Source: Iris pallida
Taxonomy: Eukaryota > Streptophyta > Magnoliopsida > Asparagales > Iridaceae
Assembly (NCBI GenBank): GCA_029216955.1
Contig: JANAVB010003400.1
Location: 19,833,138 to 19,897,137 of the forward strand
Length of the DNA stretch: 64,000 bases
Reading direction: 5' to 3'
The translations under genes and the position numbers were made by a program. Positions 11,301 to 21,384 of this stretch are shown here, piece by piece. The notes beneath the pieces were generated by a model. It saw only the letters and a list, made by a program, of their open reading frames with translations, made no database searches and was not told the origin of the DNA. Each line of letters opens with the position of its first letter. Within the stretch, counting starts at the first letter, position 1.

Positions 11301-11680
11301 GTAAGCCCCCCGGATTTTTGGGTTCTTTTAAAAAACTCAAATGAATTATTTTCCATAAATAATTTTATTATATTTAGTTTGATCATTAAATGTACTTTTC
11401 TGTGGCTTTAATTTTTGGAGCGTCAGGGATGGCAATCTCTCGGAACGTCCTTCATGAGTTTTGACCTAGACAAGTTTATCTTCATTATGATATGTCCCAC
11501 TCAAACTTGTTCCCTTGCATTCTATTTATATCGCACAACTTTATGGCCAATTTAGGCAATTTGACCATCTACCGAAAATACTTTGAATAAGAAGCGTTAT
11601 TGCGCAATTAGCACGCCCATAATCTTAACAGACCTATATTTCGTGTGCGATTCACACGACTGTTATGCGTGAGCTTAGGC

Positions 11681-11688
11681 TATAAATA
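11681..11688 (+). promoter_or_regulatory. TATA box of the convergent gene relic
   Basis: TATAAATA in GGCTATAAATAGCCC, 156 bp upstream of an ATG at 11844. The arrangement matches the TATA/ATG pair at 14244/14319 in element A. A long GA repeat lies in the presumed 5' UTR. Confidence 0.6.
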
Positions 11689-11694
11689 GCCCAC

Positions 11695-11700
<6 letters not shown>

Positions 11701-11757
<57 letters not shown>
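11701..11757 (+). repeat. (GA)n microsatellite
   Basis: Uninterrupted GA dinucleotides over about 57 bp, between the TATA box and the ATG of the convergent gene relic. Long GA tracts in 5' UTRs or promoters can bind BPC/GAGA factors in plants. Any role here is speculation. Confidence 0.95.
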
Positions 11758-11763
<6 letters not shown>

Positions 11764-11843
11764 ACTTAGAAATTTTCTTTCTCAAACTCTCTTCGTCTTC
11801 TTCTTCTCATTCCGAATTCACGAAGCTTTCCTTACTGTCGGCT

Positions 11844-12281
11844 ATGGCACCCAAGAGATCTGTAGTAAAGAAAGAGAATAAGGTGGCCGGAACCACGTCG
11901 TATGTGCCATCGTTGAGGGTGCCTTAACACGTGTCACCATCCGTGAGAGGAGAAGAAGCCAACCCCGCTCTCGAAGGTGAGAAACTGGTTGGGGAAGACG
12001 AACAGTACAACTGGCACGATTCGAGAGTTAGCACCATCCGATGGTTGGCGCGAACTAATGCCGGTGTCAATCGCCTCTTTCAGAGTGATGGTTGGTGCCG
12101 CGCTATTCAAAATCTTTGCCACCTCTTTCAGAGTGTTGGTGAACAAGCAAAATGCGCGCGTCCTTTGTTTACTCAAAGTGTGCTGCATGAAACACAATTT
12201 TGTCAATTCGTGCACAGAAATTGTCGTATAAATTTAGAATTGTCACGTTATGCCGCACGAATTAGAACTATCATGCCTTAG
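11844..12281 (+). pseudogene. First part of a convergent (antisense) gene relic in element B
   Basis: The frame starts MAPKRSVVKKENKVAG, similar to the MAPKASKSTGAATKG start of the PMD-like gene in element A. The promoter, 5' UTR and orientation also agree. A stop at 11925-11927 interrupts after 27 codons, and the same frame reopens from 11931 to 12281. The latter piece has no domain I recognise. It is probably the equivalent extra gene of B with the PMD core lost or replaced. This assignment rests on the start, promoter and position, not on domain identity. Confidence 0.45.
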
Positions 12282-12338
12282 CTTGTAAGGATAATTTTTC
12301 ATGCTTTTAACTCTTTATTTTGCCTTCCTACAACGTCA

Positions 12339-12602
12339 ATGGTGATCCCGAAAATCGAGATCGCCGTCAAAGAGGAAGTGTTGTCTCCTTTTGTCAAGGA
12401 AGAGTTGGTGACTATTAAGGAGGAAATAATTTCTAAAGTCGATGTTCCCGTAAAGAAAGAGCCGACCGCAGAAGGCAGTGGCACTGGGAGCTCCAATCAC
12501 CCAGCTCCTATAGATGAACTTAATCAGTTGGGACCTTCATATGCACGATGGTTGAGGGAGTGGTACCTGCCCCAGCATGGCCATCCTCGGGCAAATGAAT
12601 AA
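12339..12602 (+). CDS. Short frame with four SUMO-type VKEE/IKEE motifs
   Basis: An open frame of 87 codons following the relic at 11844-12281, possibly its last exon; no clear acceptor was found. The first 50 residues contain IAVKEEV, FVKEEL, TIKEEI and PVKKEP, four matches to the psi-K-x-E sumoylation consensus. The C-terminus reads LGPSYARWLREWYLPQHG. Stop TAA at 12600-12602 overlaps AATAAAA, a possible polyadenylation signal. I do not recognise the protein. It could be a degenerate fragment with chance motifs. Confidence 0.35.
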   Translation: MVIPKIEIAVKEEVLSPFVKEELVTIKEEIISKVDVPVKKEPTAEGSGTGSSNHPAPIDELNQLGPSYARWLREWYLPQHGHPRANE

Positions 12603-12852
12603 AACATCTTTCTTGTCTTCAATGTTTCCTGCTTTGATGTTGCTTTTTATATGTTCTAAGATGTAGTTTGCTTTCCTTTCTTTGCAAGTGTAGTCCTTTA
12701 CGCCTTTTTATGGAGAAAGAAATAAAGAACCTTTTTGTTTGCTCATTTGTTATGATGTTATATTTTTGAAACAACATTTATCAGTGACGAGTCATTGATG
12801 CAGATAGTAGAATACAGAGGTAATGTGGACGTGAATTCGTATATCTTTTGAT

Positions 12853-12915
12853 TATTCTTAAACCAACTGGGGCTCAAGAATAGGATATCTTTAAAACAAC
12901 TGGGTTTCAAAAGAT
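12853..12915 (+). repeat. Two hairpin-forming units downstream of the convergent relic
   Basis: Unit 1 (12853-12882) has arms TATTCTT/AAGAATA. Unit 2 (12887-12915) has arms ATCTTT/AAAAGAT. Both have related loops containing AACAACTGGG or AACCAACTGGGG. The position corresponds to the hairpin array after the PMD-like gene in A (18910-19415). A CAGAGGTAATGTGGACGTG motif nearby (about 12815) is shared with that region. Confidence 0.6.
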
Positions 12916-13050
12916 GATATTTGTGATGATATGTTGTGCTGGATATTATGGGTTAATCTTTTGAGGATGTACCATAAGATCTAGTTAGACTCCACTGAAG
13001 ATTTTTGAGGGCTTATTATCTGTGGGGTTTATTCACGAAAGAGTGAATAA

Positions 13051-13922
13051 AAGTACAATTATTTAGTTTTGATTCTTGGGGGTGACGATAGAGGCTCGGG
13101 AAAGTGCTATCAACTCTGTCTTACTCATTGGACTATCTGACACAGTACTTAGCTCTTGAAGAAATTGCTTTTCGAAGGTTGCCCGCCTTTTGCAGGGGTG
13201 TGGCACCCTGCTATTTATAGTGGTATATATACTGAGCCGCATAGATGACCTGTGGCCACGTAGCAAACTAGCACGTGAAGACCCGCTCTTTGGCCGCCAT
13301 CTGTCGATTTGTTGGGATTTTGTTACAGCAAATCTGGGTAGTTAAGACTTGGTCAGCCTGCCACGTGTTCTGTCGCACGAATCATTTTGAGCCGGATGAG
13401 TCTCTCAGTTTTCGACCATGTAGGGCCGCATGAGACTCATGCGGCTTAAGTCGCAAACTTCCTTAGCCCGTATACAGCTTAAGGATTTTAAGCCGCATAG
13501 ATTCTGTATTTTGATCGCATAAAGCTCATGCAGCTTGTGTCGCAGTCGCCTTTGGCCGCATAAAGTTCAGAGACTTTGGGGCCGCATATGTCTGAGCCGC
13601 ATAAGGTTCATGCGGCTTAGGTGACACTCTTTCTGGCCACATAAAAAGTGTATGAACCCTGCTTTTGGTGACGTCTCAGGTCTTATCTTTTTTGTCAAAG
13701 TGTCAGAGCTGTCATTTTTCTCAGTTTTGACAGAACTTGTCAGCTTTATCAGACGAACTGATCCTCTTAGCCGTATATCTTTCTTCTGTAGTACGTTGTC
13801 GACGGGCCGCATAAGGCATTGAATCTGTCATGCGACTTTTCTTTATGCGGACCTGTTTGGCCCAAAGTATATATGCGGCAATTTATGATCCGTATGAATC
13901 CCATATTTTTCATGCTTCTACA
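13051..13922 (-). repeat. 3' LTR of element A, truncated at its U5 end
   Basis: Matches 28587-29456 closely, from AAGTACAATTATTTAG to CTTCTACA. The last 106 bp of the LTR (minus sense) are absent, and unrelated sequence begins abruptly at 13050. Minus-strand TATA box at 13212-13219. It is rich in GCCGCAT/ATGCGGC motifs from about 13420 to 13870. Confidence 0.9.
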
Positions 13923-13942
13923 AGACTCCCTTCAAAATTTTC
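13923..13942 (-). other. Polypurine tract of element A
   Basis: On the minus strand GAAAATTTTGAAGGGAGTCT lies immediately before the TGTAGAAG start of the 3' LTR, the usual place of the plus-strand primer. It fixes the minus orientation of A. Confidence 0.7.
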
Positions 13943-14243
13943 AAATTGTAAATTTGGAATACTTTGAATAAGAAGCATGAAAATATGTCAAGCTGCAGGG
14001 AGTCTTCAAGTCGTAGGAAATTTTTGAGCCGTAGAGAGATCTCGTGCCACAGGAAAACTTCGAGCCGCAGAGAAACCCCATCAGCCTGCCAGCTGTCACT
14101 GCTGCATTTAATTTTCTTGATTCGATTTTGGATTTGGGTTCTCTTTTCGAGATAAAGTTGACGGTTACTGGAGATAAAGTCCCTAAACGTCATCATTATC
14201 TTTAATGATCTCGAGAATCGAAGCGGCACTCTTTTAGAAGCTC

Positions 14244-14251
14244 TATAAATA
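14244..14251 (+). promoter_or_regulatory. TATA box of the convergent PMD-like gene in A
   Basis: TATAAATA in CTCTATAAATAGGGG, 75 bp upstream of the ATG at 14319 and followed by a CT-rich leader. It lies in the opposite orientation to A's own transcription and just inside the 3' LTR. Confidence 0.75.
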
Positions 14252-14318
14252 GGGGTTATTTTGAAGAAATTTTTTTCTCTTTTACCTTCTTCTCTTTCGT
14301 CTTCATCTTCCTGTCTTA

Positions 14319-17300
14319 ATGGCTCCAAAAGCTTCCAAGTCAACTGGTGCTGCGACCAAGGGAAAGGGACTTGCTTCTCCGTCGAGAGCGGCGGGCTCTC
14401 CTTCCATTCATTTCGACGTGCATCCCCCTATCAAAGGTAGTGGGAGGGCAATGGCTATATCGTATGTTTTATGCGCGGGCCTATGTTACATCGCTTTCTG
14501 TGCTTTAAGCTTAGTCGATGCGTGCCCTATCTCAGTTGGACCACATGTGTTCTGTATGATAGGGCCGCATGGGCTGGGCCGTATAACCGCTGCTCATTTT
14601 GATCTTGAACCGCATAAGTGACCCAGGGCTGATCCACATGAATACTGCATAACCGTGCCGCAGAAGTGTCTCCTGATTGAGCCGCATAGGTGTCTCATAT
14701 TTTGAGCCGTAGGAGGACTTCGTGACCAAGACGCATAAGTGTCTCATTACTGAGCCGTATGAACACTTCGTGACTGAGCTGCATAAGTGCCTCATGACCG
14801 AGCCGTATGGGCACTTTTTGACTGAGTGGCCTAAGTGTCTCCCGACTGTGCCGCATGAGCACTGTATGACCTAGCCGCATACGTCTTATGTTCTTTAAGT
14901 CGTTATGCCGTATGGGTTCTGTTTTGCCTAGGTCGTATGGTTGAAGGGATGAACTTCTTCTAACTTTTACTTCTTCTTTGTCCTTCATAGTGACTTTTCC
15001 CTCAGCTCCATCGGGGGAGCTCCTGATGGGATCTGCCCAATCTACGTTGGGTGTAAGCTTTGACCAGATAGTCGAACATGTGTCGACTCAGATTAGCCGA
15101 AATCAACCTGAAGACCGGCTGAGGGAGATCAGAAACCAATCTTTCTTTTTCTTACTTAGTATGATGAACTCCGGGCAACTAAATGGCATTCATCTGAAGC
15201 CTATGTTTTTATTCGAGGATGCCCTGACTATTTTAGATCCGAGCATCATAGAGACTTTTGAGAGTTGGGACTTCTATTTTCAGGGGGAAACAATTCACAT
15301 ACCCTTAATGGAGTGCCACTTTCCCTTATCTGGTTTCAATATGGTACATTTTGAGAGGAAGATGTCGACTTCTCTAACTCTGGATCAGCGGGGGATCTTT
15401 GTGGGCCATATCCCTTTTAACAACCCCACGAGGCCAGTGGTCACAGTAAAGGAATCAATGAGCTACTCCGTCATTGGGCTGGCTCCTGGCAATCTCATCA
15501 ACGAACTGAAGCCTAATATGTTTTTCTCTGAGGCTGACACCTTTTTGAATCGGATTGCTCGCAAAGGGTCATACCCTGTAGGTAGATTGTCGTTACTGAA
15601 CTGGCAGCATCGTTCCCCTCCATGGGTTAACCTAACTTCTTGGATTCTGGCGGAGTATGAAGACATCCTACGATGGATTGGCCTCTATTACGCCATTAGG
15701 GGCTCCTGCTATATCTTGTTTATGAACACGAAATTATTTATGGCATTGCTTGAGATGTACAACTGCCAGACGGGGACCTTCTTTACTCCAAGTGGAGAGA
15801 TGGGGCTTGCTCTTCACGAGATGCATGGTTTGTCCAAATTACCCTGGGGCGATGAAGCTTATGAGGAGTATACCCCGACAAACAAAGAATTCGATGAACT
15901 AGAGCGGCGGTATCCCAGATTCCTAGCCGTATATCAGGAAGTGCTATGCCACCATAGCACCTGTCAACAAATATCTAAGAAAAAGTACGATAGTTCAGAA
16001 GGGAACCTTCCTCATACCAAGGCTTGGATTGGCTATCTTTTTAGCCTTAGTGCGTCCGGTCGAGTTGCTGTTAGGAGTCCCCAATCTCTGGAGCAGGTGG
16101 ATGCTCAGGTGAAAAGTACTAAGAGGGTCCGTGCTACTGGTGACTGATTTGGGAGCCTGAGTGATACTTTTAGATATTTTTATCATGATACTCAGTCTCT
16201 GTCTGCTAAGGCCATCTTGGCCGGATACCTGATGATATGGTTGAGGGTTTGCGTTGTTTCGGTCGGCTGTGGTGCAATTGAGAGGATCAGCCGCAACCTA
16301 ATCCTTCCAACGGTAAAGCTAGTTTTTGGGGGCAAGTTGGTTCTGCTTTCTACTATGGTATGCAGCATCCATAGGGGTCTTCGTACCTTTACATCGAAAT
16401 TCATCGCTCGTGATCTTACAAAACCCTTCAACAGAATCGAGCTGCCGTATCATTATTTAATGGGGTGGTTGTTGATGCATTGCCCCTCTTTGATGCGACC
16501 TGGTCCGGAAGGCAATGCGACAAGTGACGATACCTTCATCTACCACTATCGCGACATGCCCTGGAACTGTACCAGCTTTCCCAATTATCGAGCCGCTCTC
16601 GCGCGGGTGGATAGATACTCTTTTTTTGTGCCAGTTCCGTCTTTTACTGAGGAGGAGATGGGACGCGTTCACCTTGATAGTGCTGTTGCGCCCCAGACTT
16701 TGTCTGAAAAATTATTTTGCTGGTTGCAGAGTATCCGTCCCTCCCATCTGGTATACCGCAACCGAAATGTTGTATACTTAGATCCATACCAACCTAGCCG
16801 GTATTCTCGGCAATTTGGGTATAGCCAATTATATTTGGATAGCCCAAACCCTTGCCTGGGTTTCGAGGGGAGCATTTTGGATGGTATCCGGGCCTGGCAC
16901 TATTATTCGGCGAACCATACCCAGGCCAGCTTCGTCTTACCTGATACAGAGATTTTGGGGCATATCGCGTAAATGACGACTCTTCGTCACGTATCTGTGA
17001 ATGCGCCTCCCAACGACTTTGATCCCCGTACCAGTTTTATTATTGGTACGAAATTAGAGGAGCGCCTGAGGGACTCCCGAAAAAGGACGAGGAAGGGAAA
17101 GAAGAAAGTTTCCGATTCTGACTCTGACAGCACGAAGAGGGAGGAATATGACTCTGAAGATCTCCAGCCCTCTGCAAGTCCTTTGGCTATGCGTGTGCCT
17201 TCACCTGTGTCGAACCCTTCGTGTACACGGAGCAGGCCTGAGCCTTTCGTCGCTGATAGACCTCGTTCCCAGAAGCAGGTTGCGGCTAGGTTCTGTAGGC

Positions 17301-18835
17301 CTGGTATCAAGGAAACGGGTAGTGGTACCAAAGTCAACATGGGGGTAAGTTTTTTCATGACAAACCCTAATGTTGTCCTTGGGATATTATATGAAGGCTC
17401 TCCTTTACAGGTATCGGAGGAAGCAAACCTTTTATCACCGGATGCCGTCCCTGCGGTTTCCTCTTTGGGTCCCGACCCTGGAGTTGCGGGGTCCTCATAA
17501 GCTGGTGTTGATGATTCGGGTGCCGTCGCTGACCTCCTTGGAGTTGTGGAAGCGGTGGAAGGAGCTGAGACTACTCCGGCCGAGCCTCAGCCTTTGTCCT
17601 TCACTTCCGGTAAGCTATATCGCTTTCTTACCAATGAGGAGATTTTTTTCTTCTTTTTTTTCTTTTTTTTATTTTTTTCGTGTCAAGCTAATTGCTGGTT
17701 GTGCTGGACCTACATGACCTGCCTCTCCGCTACCAGTGGTGGATGTGGCCGCGGAGGAGAAAATAGTAAAGGATCCAGGGGCTGATCTGGTACAAGCAAG
17801 AAGCATTCCTTCTCCCCTATCAGCTCGAGTTGAGGGGCCTTCCACCGTATCGAGCACAGACGTCCCGGCTCCTTCAACCTCTTTGGCAAATGCGGGATTG
17901 ATTGGAACTGTCTCTTCCCCGAAACTTGAACTTTCTGCCCTGCCCAACCTTCTGCTCCTTCGGGCTACGGAAGAAGAGATTGCTGCTGTGCGGGAGTCTC
18001 GTCGCTCAGAGTTTGTTTTCCTTCTAACAGGATCTTCGAGCTCAAGTATGCCTCCTTCCCAGACGCCTTCAGCTTCCTTAGGTGCTATCCCATCGACGCC
18101 GTCCTCTCTGGAGAATTTGGACGAGTCGTCAAGGGACGTAGTCGAGAGCTTTTATCGCCATTTGAAACGGGGGTCGAGGCTGCTTTAAGGAGGGGAACAA
18201 CGTTTGTCGTAGCTCGTCATTGTGCCTGCGGTCAGATTGAACTGCTGAAGACTCTCCCGGGTGGAGAAGGGACATCCGTCCTCCTGGAGCACAAGCTGGC
18301 ACAGGCTGATCAGTGCATAACCCAGTTGTAAAAACAGCGGCAAATTGATGTGTCTGCTGCGGCGGAGCAGGAGCGTGCTTTCCTTATAACAGCCGTGGAA
18401 AAGGTGAAGGTCGTGCAGGAGACGACTAAGCCCACCTTGGAGAAGGACCTCCATAAGCTGTCTCTTAAATATGACAGGCTGAGCCGAGAGGGGAAGATTT
18501 GTTTGACTCGTGAGGAGACGACCATTCATGCTATGGCCGAAACTAACGAGCAACTCCTCTAGCTCCAGGCTATGCTAACATCTCTGGGGACTGAGCTCCA
18601 AGCCACTCGTCAGGAGAGGGAGAAGATCTGCAAGGAGACCGATAAAGTCACACGAGCCTTTGCTGCTCTAGAGGGAGCACTGAAGAAATTAGAAAAAAAT
18701 TGGCAGGCTCATGTGCATCTCGAGGATGCCGAAAGGTTATCCCAGGAAGCTGAACGTCGAGTCAAACTAAGAGTTGAGCGCTCAACTGCGCAGCTGGAAG
18801 GCATTCTCACCAAGTTATGTGTTGCTGATGAGTAA
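14319..18835 (+). pseudogene. PMD-like gene carried antisense inside element A, four exons, nonsense-damaged
   Basis: Inferred exons are 14319-14436, 14991-17344, 17411-17609 and 17737-18835. Introns of 554, 66 and 127 bp have GT..AG ends and preserve the frame, giving about 1257 codons. The N-terminus is Ser/Gly/Lys-rich (MAPKASKSTGAATKG). The core (exon 2) resembles the plant mobile domain, an 'aminotransferase-like' family, with TGTFFTPSGEMGLALHEMHG as the key block. A Ser/Asp- and Lys-rich linker follows (RKRTRKGKKKVSDSDSDS). The C-terminus is a Glu/Lys/Leu-rich likely coiled coil. Damage: stops at 16145-16147, 16970-16972, 17498-17500, 18329-18331 and 18560-18562, and a frameshift in a G run at 18169-18173. 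PMD proteins are known both as host silencing factors (MAIN/MAIL1) and inside plant transposons. Family assignment is from memory; the exon model is inferred from open frames. Confidence 0.68.
14437..14990 (+). other. First intron of the PMD-like gene, filled with GCCGCAT motifs
   Basis: Donor AAAG/GTAGTG, acceptor CTTCATAG/TGACTT. Joining the exons keeps the codon phase (phase 1). From about 14560 to 14940 it holds degenerate units of about 27 bp of the form GAGCCGCATAAGTGTCTCATGAC, much like those in A's LTR. Confidence 0.65.
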
Positions 18836-18896
18836 TGGATTTTCCTTCCCCCTTTTTTTTCCAGTTTTGTGAATGTAAAGGATATCCCCTTGGGGG

Positions 18897-19415
18897 ACTT
18901 TTTGTGGACCTATTGCCCTTCTGTGCATTTGGAAATGCGAGCAAATAGATTTGAATGATATTTTGTGGACTACTACTCTTTGGTACACCGATGGTGCGAG
19001 TAATAGATTATGATAACTTTTACGGACTTACCCATTTTGTGTACTGGCGATGCGAGTACTGATAATAAGTGGGGAGAAGACCAACATATTTACTCAGAGG
19101 TAATGAGGACGTGGTAAATGTGGGTCTGAAGTAGAGCCTCCCTACTCAGAGGTAATGAGAACGTGGTAGGAGTAGGCCTAATAGGGATACACAGAACAAC
19201 TCAGAGGTGCTATTAACGTGGAAGTTCTATATATTGGATGGTTTGTTTGTGATGGACGGGAAAACAACTCAGAGGTAATATGGACGTGGTTGTTTCTTTC
19301 GTTGGGGAATTTTGTGGACCTATTACCCTTTTTGTGCACCGATGGTGCGAGTAATAGATTAGGATAAGTTTTATGGACCTATTACCCTTCTGCGCACTGG
19401 TGGTGCGGGTAATAG
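18897..19415 (+). repeat. Array of hairpin units and CAGAGGTAAT units in element A
   Basis: Five copies of a unit starting TTTGTGGAC fold as nested stems: 18910-18948, 18970-19006, about 19026-19066 (poor), 19320-19357 and 19379-19415. In copy 4 the outer arms are CTATTAC/GTAATAG and the inner arms GCACC/GGTGC. In copy 1 the inner arms are GCATTT/AAATGC. Interleaved are copies of CTCAGAGGTAATGNGGACGTGG near 19093, 19142, 19199 and 19265. The array starts about 60 bp after the stop of the PMD-like gene, so it would be in its 3' UTR or terminator. On the minus strand it is in A's spacer. Confidence 0.8.
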
Positions 19416-19500
19416 ATTTTGAAACAAAACCCAGTAGGCATGATATATGGCAATCGAAGCATCAAAGTGGAAGTTCAGAGGTATCAATATACATGACTTG

Positions 19501-20254
19501 TCACTCATAGAGACGCAATGCGAGTCCCTTCGGGGGGGGAGGGGAGAACAAGTGTAAGTTCAGAGGTACCTGATGTACATAACTCGACACTCTAGGTAGT
19601 AATTTTTTTTCAATTGGCAGCCTTTTATTGATGAGATAAGGAACTCTGTCCACGGGGATTACATCATCAGGAGAGGGACTATCCGTCTGTGCCACCAGGT
19701 GTTTGGCGAGTTCTGCGTCCTCTTCGGCTACCCCTTGCGATCCCAAAGGTAGGGATGCCATCTTGGACAACTTGACCACCAAGGGTTGAATTTGTGATAT
19801 TAGCTAGCCTGAGTATGTCAGACCGGCACTTAGTTGCCAGCTCGTCTTGGGAAGACGGGTGACAATTGGCTCGGCCAGGGACTTTGTGTCTTCCGATTGC
19901 CTTTGAATGGGTTTTGGCAATCAGATCACCATTGGCCCTATGACGGGCTTTGGCTCTTGATTTTGGGAGTCGGATGACCATTGGTTTCGACTACGCAGCT
20001 CGAACGAGAGAACCGGGCACCTCTTTATGCAAAGTTGCGACAAGGGGTGCAGCTTTTCCTGGTTTACGGGTCTGGAGATGAATTATCCAGGGTTTCTCTG
20101 GCCCTGTGATGGTCTCCAATTTGTCAGTGATGTACTTCTTGGATTCTTCATATAGACAAGCCTCTGAAGAATAATAAGACTCAACCCCTTTGAAGGGATG
20201 GATGTTGGCGAATTCAGTCTTCACGTAGCCATGCCTACTGACATACTTGAAGCA
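19501..20254 (-). pseudogene. Relic of the polyprotein downstream of A's protease
   Basis: Continues the minus-strand polyprotein past the protease. 19991-20224 begins KTEFANIHPFKGVESYYSSE, which corresponds in position to B's segment after its protease (IKKEIADLNPFWVSRPTIQT). Two overlapping frames (19501-19782 and 19679-19981) have no recognised domain. No RT motif follows, so the pol part ends here. Confidence 0.5.
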
Positions 20255-21384
20255 CTAGTGGAGGGTGGATGGCACGATTATATAGTCATGTATCCATAGA
20301 CGCCCCAAAAGGATGTTGTAGGGCGTGTCTACCTCTATGACGTAGCAGGTAACCTCCGTCTTCAGGTCACCAATCTGATATTTCAATCGAATATTCCCTA
20401 GGGGATAGCTCCTTCCCGAGTTAAAATCGCTAATGGCAGTGTTGGTCGCCGCTAGCCGATGCATATGGATGCCAAGAAGTTGGAACAAGCTTTTCGGGAT
20501 GATGCTTATTGACGAGCCAGGGTCGATATGCATCCGATCCACCTTGATGTTGCCTATGTATCCAGTGTAGTACAAGGGGCGATCATACAAATTGGACTTG
20601 ATCAACATGTCCTGTGGAGTAGATATGATGTTGGGCATTGCATCTATGCTATCGCTGCCCTGTAGATCTGCTGGCGGGTCTTCCCCTGGAGGCTTGACCT
20701 GAGCTAAGTAGGCGTCAGCATTTTGGAGTGCTTCACTCAATGCTACACGAAGATCCTTGGAGAGCCTTAGGAGCTCGTATAACGACAACTTTGCTGGCGT
20801 ATTAGCCAATTGTGCTAATATGTCAAAGTTGTAAGGTCTCGCCAATCCCTGAGGTACATCGCTATGGAGTGGCCTGTCGAAGCGGGTTTCCTTTGTCTTG
20901 GACTTATCCGCCAGTGGAGGCTGAGATGGCCTTGGAACATCAGAGGGAGGCAACGTTGCCGGCTGAGGATCTTTGACTGAATTATTCCGTGCAGGCTGGA
21001 CTTGTGCTCTAGACCGGGTAACAACGATTGCAGCTTCTTCAGCTTCGGCTGAAATTGTATGACAGGATCTAGACTTCCTGCCCTTTTTCTTGTTGGTGGG
21101 AGATGACACCTCCTGAGTAACTTCGGGCACTAGGTCTGGATGCACCCACACGATCTCTCCTCGCGATGTGGTGAGAGGTACCAATCCAGATGTCTGGCTC
21201 CGAACGGGTGGAAGATTGGCAACCTCCATCGTTGCCCGAGGGACAGGTATTATCCCGTCTGGAGTGCTTGTTGGAGGGAAGTCGTCGAACTGAATCGACA
21301 CCATGTTTGCCGCCACGGTAACCTCTTCAAAGTCTATCGACAGAGCTTTGGAGTCGATAAGACTCTGAATGTACCGCTTTAATT
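20255..21384 (-). pseudogene. Element A protease and Gag C-terminal segment
   Basis: A 353-codon open stretch starts AANMVSIQFDDFPPTS, a sequence also present near the end of C's Gag (AANMVSVQFDNFPPT). It runs through a Lys-rich linker and an ANTPAKLSLYELLRLSKDLR segment to a retropepsin-like domain with VDRMHIDPGSSISIIPKSLF and YNILLGRLWIHDY. The active-site triplet is D-P-G, not D-T/S-G; B has the same variant (IDPGSALCII). The upstream part of the reading frame is cut at 21390 by the solo LTR and resumes beyond 25561. The frame itself is open over this piece. The element as a whole is broken. Confidence 0.8.

Noticed and set aside
18897..19415. Repeat-hairpin series as a possible cluster of small RNA genes
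   Set aside because: No snoRNA, tRNA or miRNA hallmark; stems are short and the array belongs to the element's spacer. Kept as a structural finding only.
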